Source: an uncultured Gallionellaceae bacterium (GTDB lineage Bacteria; Pseudomonadota; Gammaproteobacteria; Burkholderiales; Sulfuricellaceae). From it: a stretch of 6,336 bases of DNA. The DNA lies in contig CALMWM010000343.1 of assembly GCA_937873435.1 (NCBI GenBank), positions 1 to 6,336 on the forward strand, given 5' to 3'. The translations under genes were made by a program, and so were the position numbers. Shown here one piece after another: positions 6,194 through 6,336 of the stretch; the stretch's first letter is position 1; the number at the start of each line of letters is the position of its first letter. Under the pieces are notes generated by a model that had not been told where the DNA came from, ran no database searches, and worked only from the letters and a program-made list of their open reading frames with translations.

Positions 6194-6336
6194 ATGCCGC
6201 AAGAAGAACCAGGCCAGGAAGAAACAGGCAGCGATGTCAAAAAACGTGCGTACAAGCGTGTGGCTGCCGCTGTCGTGCTCGCGCTGGCCGCTGCCGGCGG
6301 ATTAACCATGCTATCGCGCAGCCAGAAACCGGCACC
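6194..6336 (+). CDS. N-terminal part of a single-pass membrane protein (3' partial), possibly SPOR/DedD-like
   Basis: The frame opens at ATG 6194 and is still open at the window end, giving 47 complete codons. Residues 1-14 are polar and acidic (MPQEEPGQEETGSD). A basic stretch KKRAYKR follows (16-22), then a hydrophobic, alanine-rich membrane segment at about 23-40, then a polar start of the outside region, SRSQKPAP. The basic residues before the segment predict the N-terminus in the cytoplasm and the rest in the periplasm. This layout (short charged head, KKRAxxR, one membrane helix, Pro-rich linker) resembles DedD-like SPOR-domain proteins of betaproteobacteria that act at the division septum. 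The diagnostic C-terminal domain is outside the window, so that identity is only a guess. Other single-anchor periplasmic proteins, such as TonB-like ones, fit as well. It is divergent from tsaB across a 122-base shared promoter region. Confidence 0.6.
   Translation, partial: MPQEEPGQEETGSDVKKRAYKRVAAAVVLALAAAGGLTMLSRSQKPA

Overview
This window looks like chromosomal DNA from a Gram-negative proteobacterium. A betaproteobacterium of the Nitrosomonadales/Gallionellaceae kind is the best guess, but only from protein style: moderately high GC, the tsaB-rimI-family 4 UDG gene order, and the wording of the PAS-GGDEF-EAL and FAD-oxidoreductase proteins. No rRNA or tRNA is present to settle it. There are no phage, transposase or CRISPR signatures.

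Layout. Positions 1-1197 (+) hold the C-terminal three quarters of a COG2509-type FAD-dependent oxidoreductase whose start lies before the window. Positions 1198-1342 are a short convergent intergenic region filled by an inverted-repeat element. Its arms are built from a tandem heptamer (AGTGTTK) and enclose two small perfect hairpins. Positions 1343-1705 (-) encode a small, very acidic, tryptophan-rich protein of unknown function. Positions 1758-6071 (-) carry four genes in transcription order: tsaB (tRNA t6A synthesis), rimI (ribosomal protein S18 N-acetyltransferase), a family 4 [4Fe-4S] uracil-DNA glycosylase, and a large soluble PAS-PAS-PAS-GGDEF-EAL cyclic-di-GMP enzyme. Positions 6072-6193 are a divergent promoter region. 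From 6194 (+) a small membrane-anchored protein begins and runs off the window.

How the genes fit together. Each of the three junctions in the tsaB operon is a 4-base stop/start overlap (ATGA, ATGA, GTGA), so the four proteins are probably made from one translationally coupled mRNA starting at a TATAAT box 15 bases before tsaB. The first three genes are housekeeping: translation fidelity, ribosome modification and DNA repair. The last is a signalling protein with every recognisable catalytic residue of both its cyclase and phosphodiesterase domains, plus an inhibitory RxxD site. The acidic small gene, 52 bases downstream and on the same strand, may be a fifth member. The inverted-repeat element would then form the 3' end of that transcript.

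No clearly new multi-gene system is visible. The points most worth a second look are the heptamer inverted-repeat element, the coupling of a c-di-GMP enzyme to a housekeeping operon, and the uncharacterised acidic protein.
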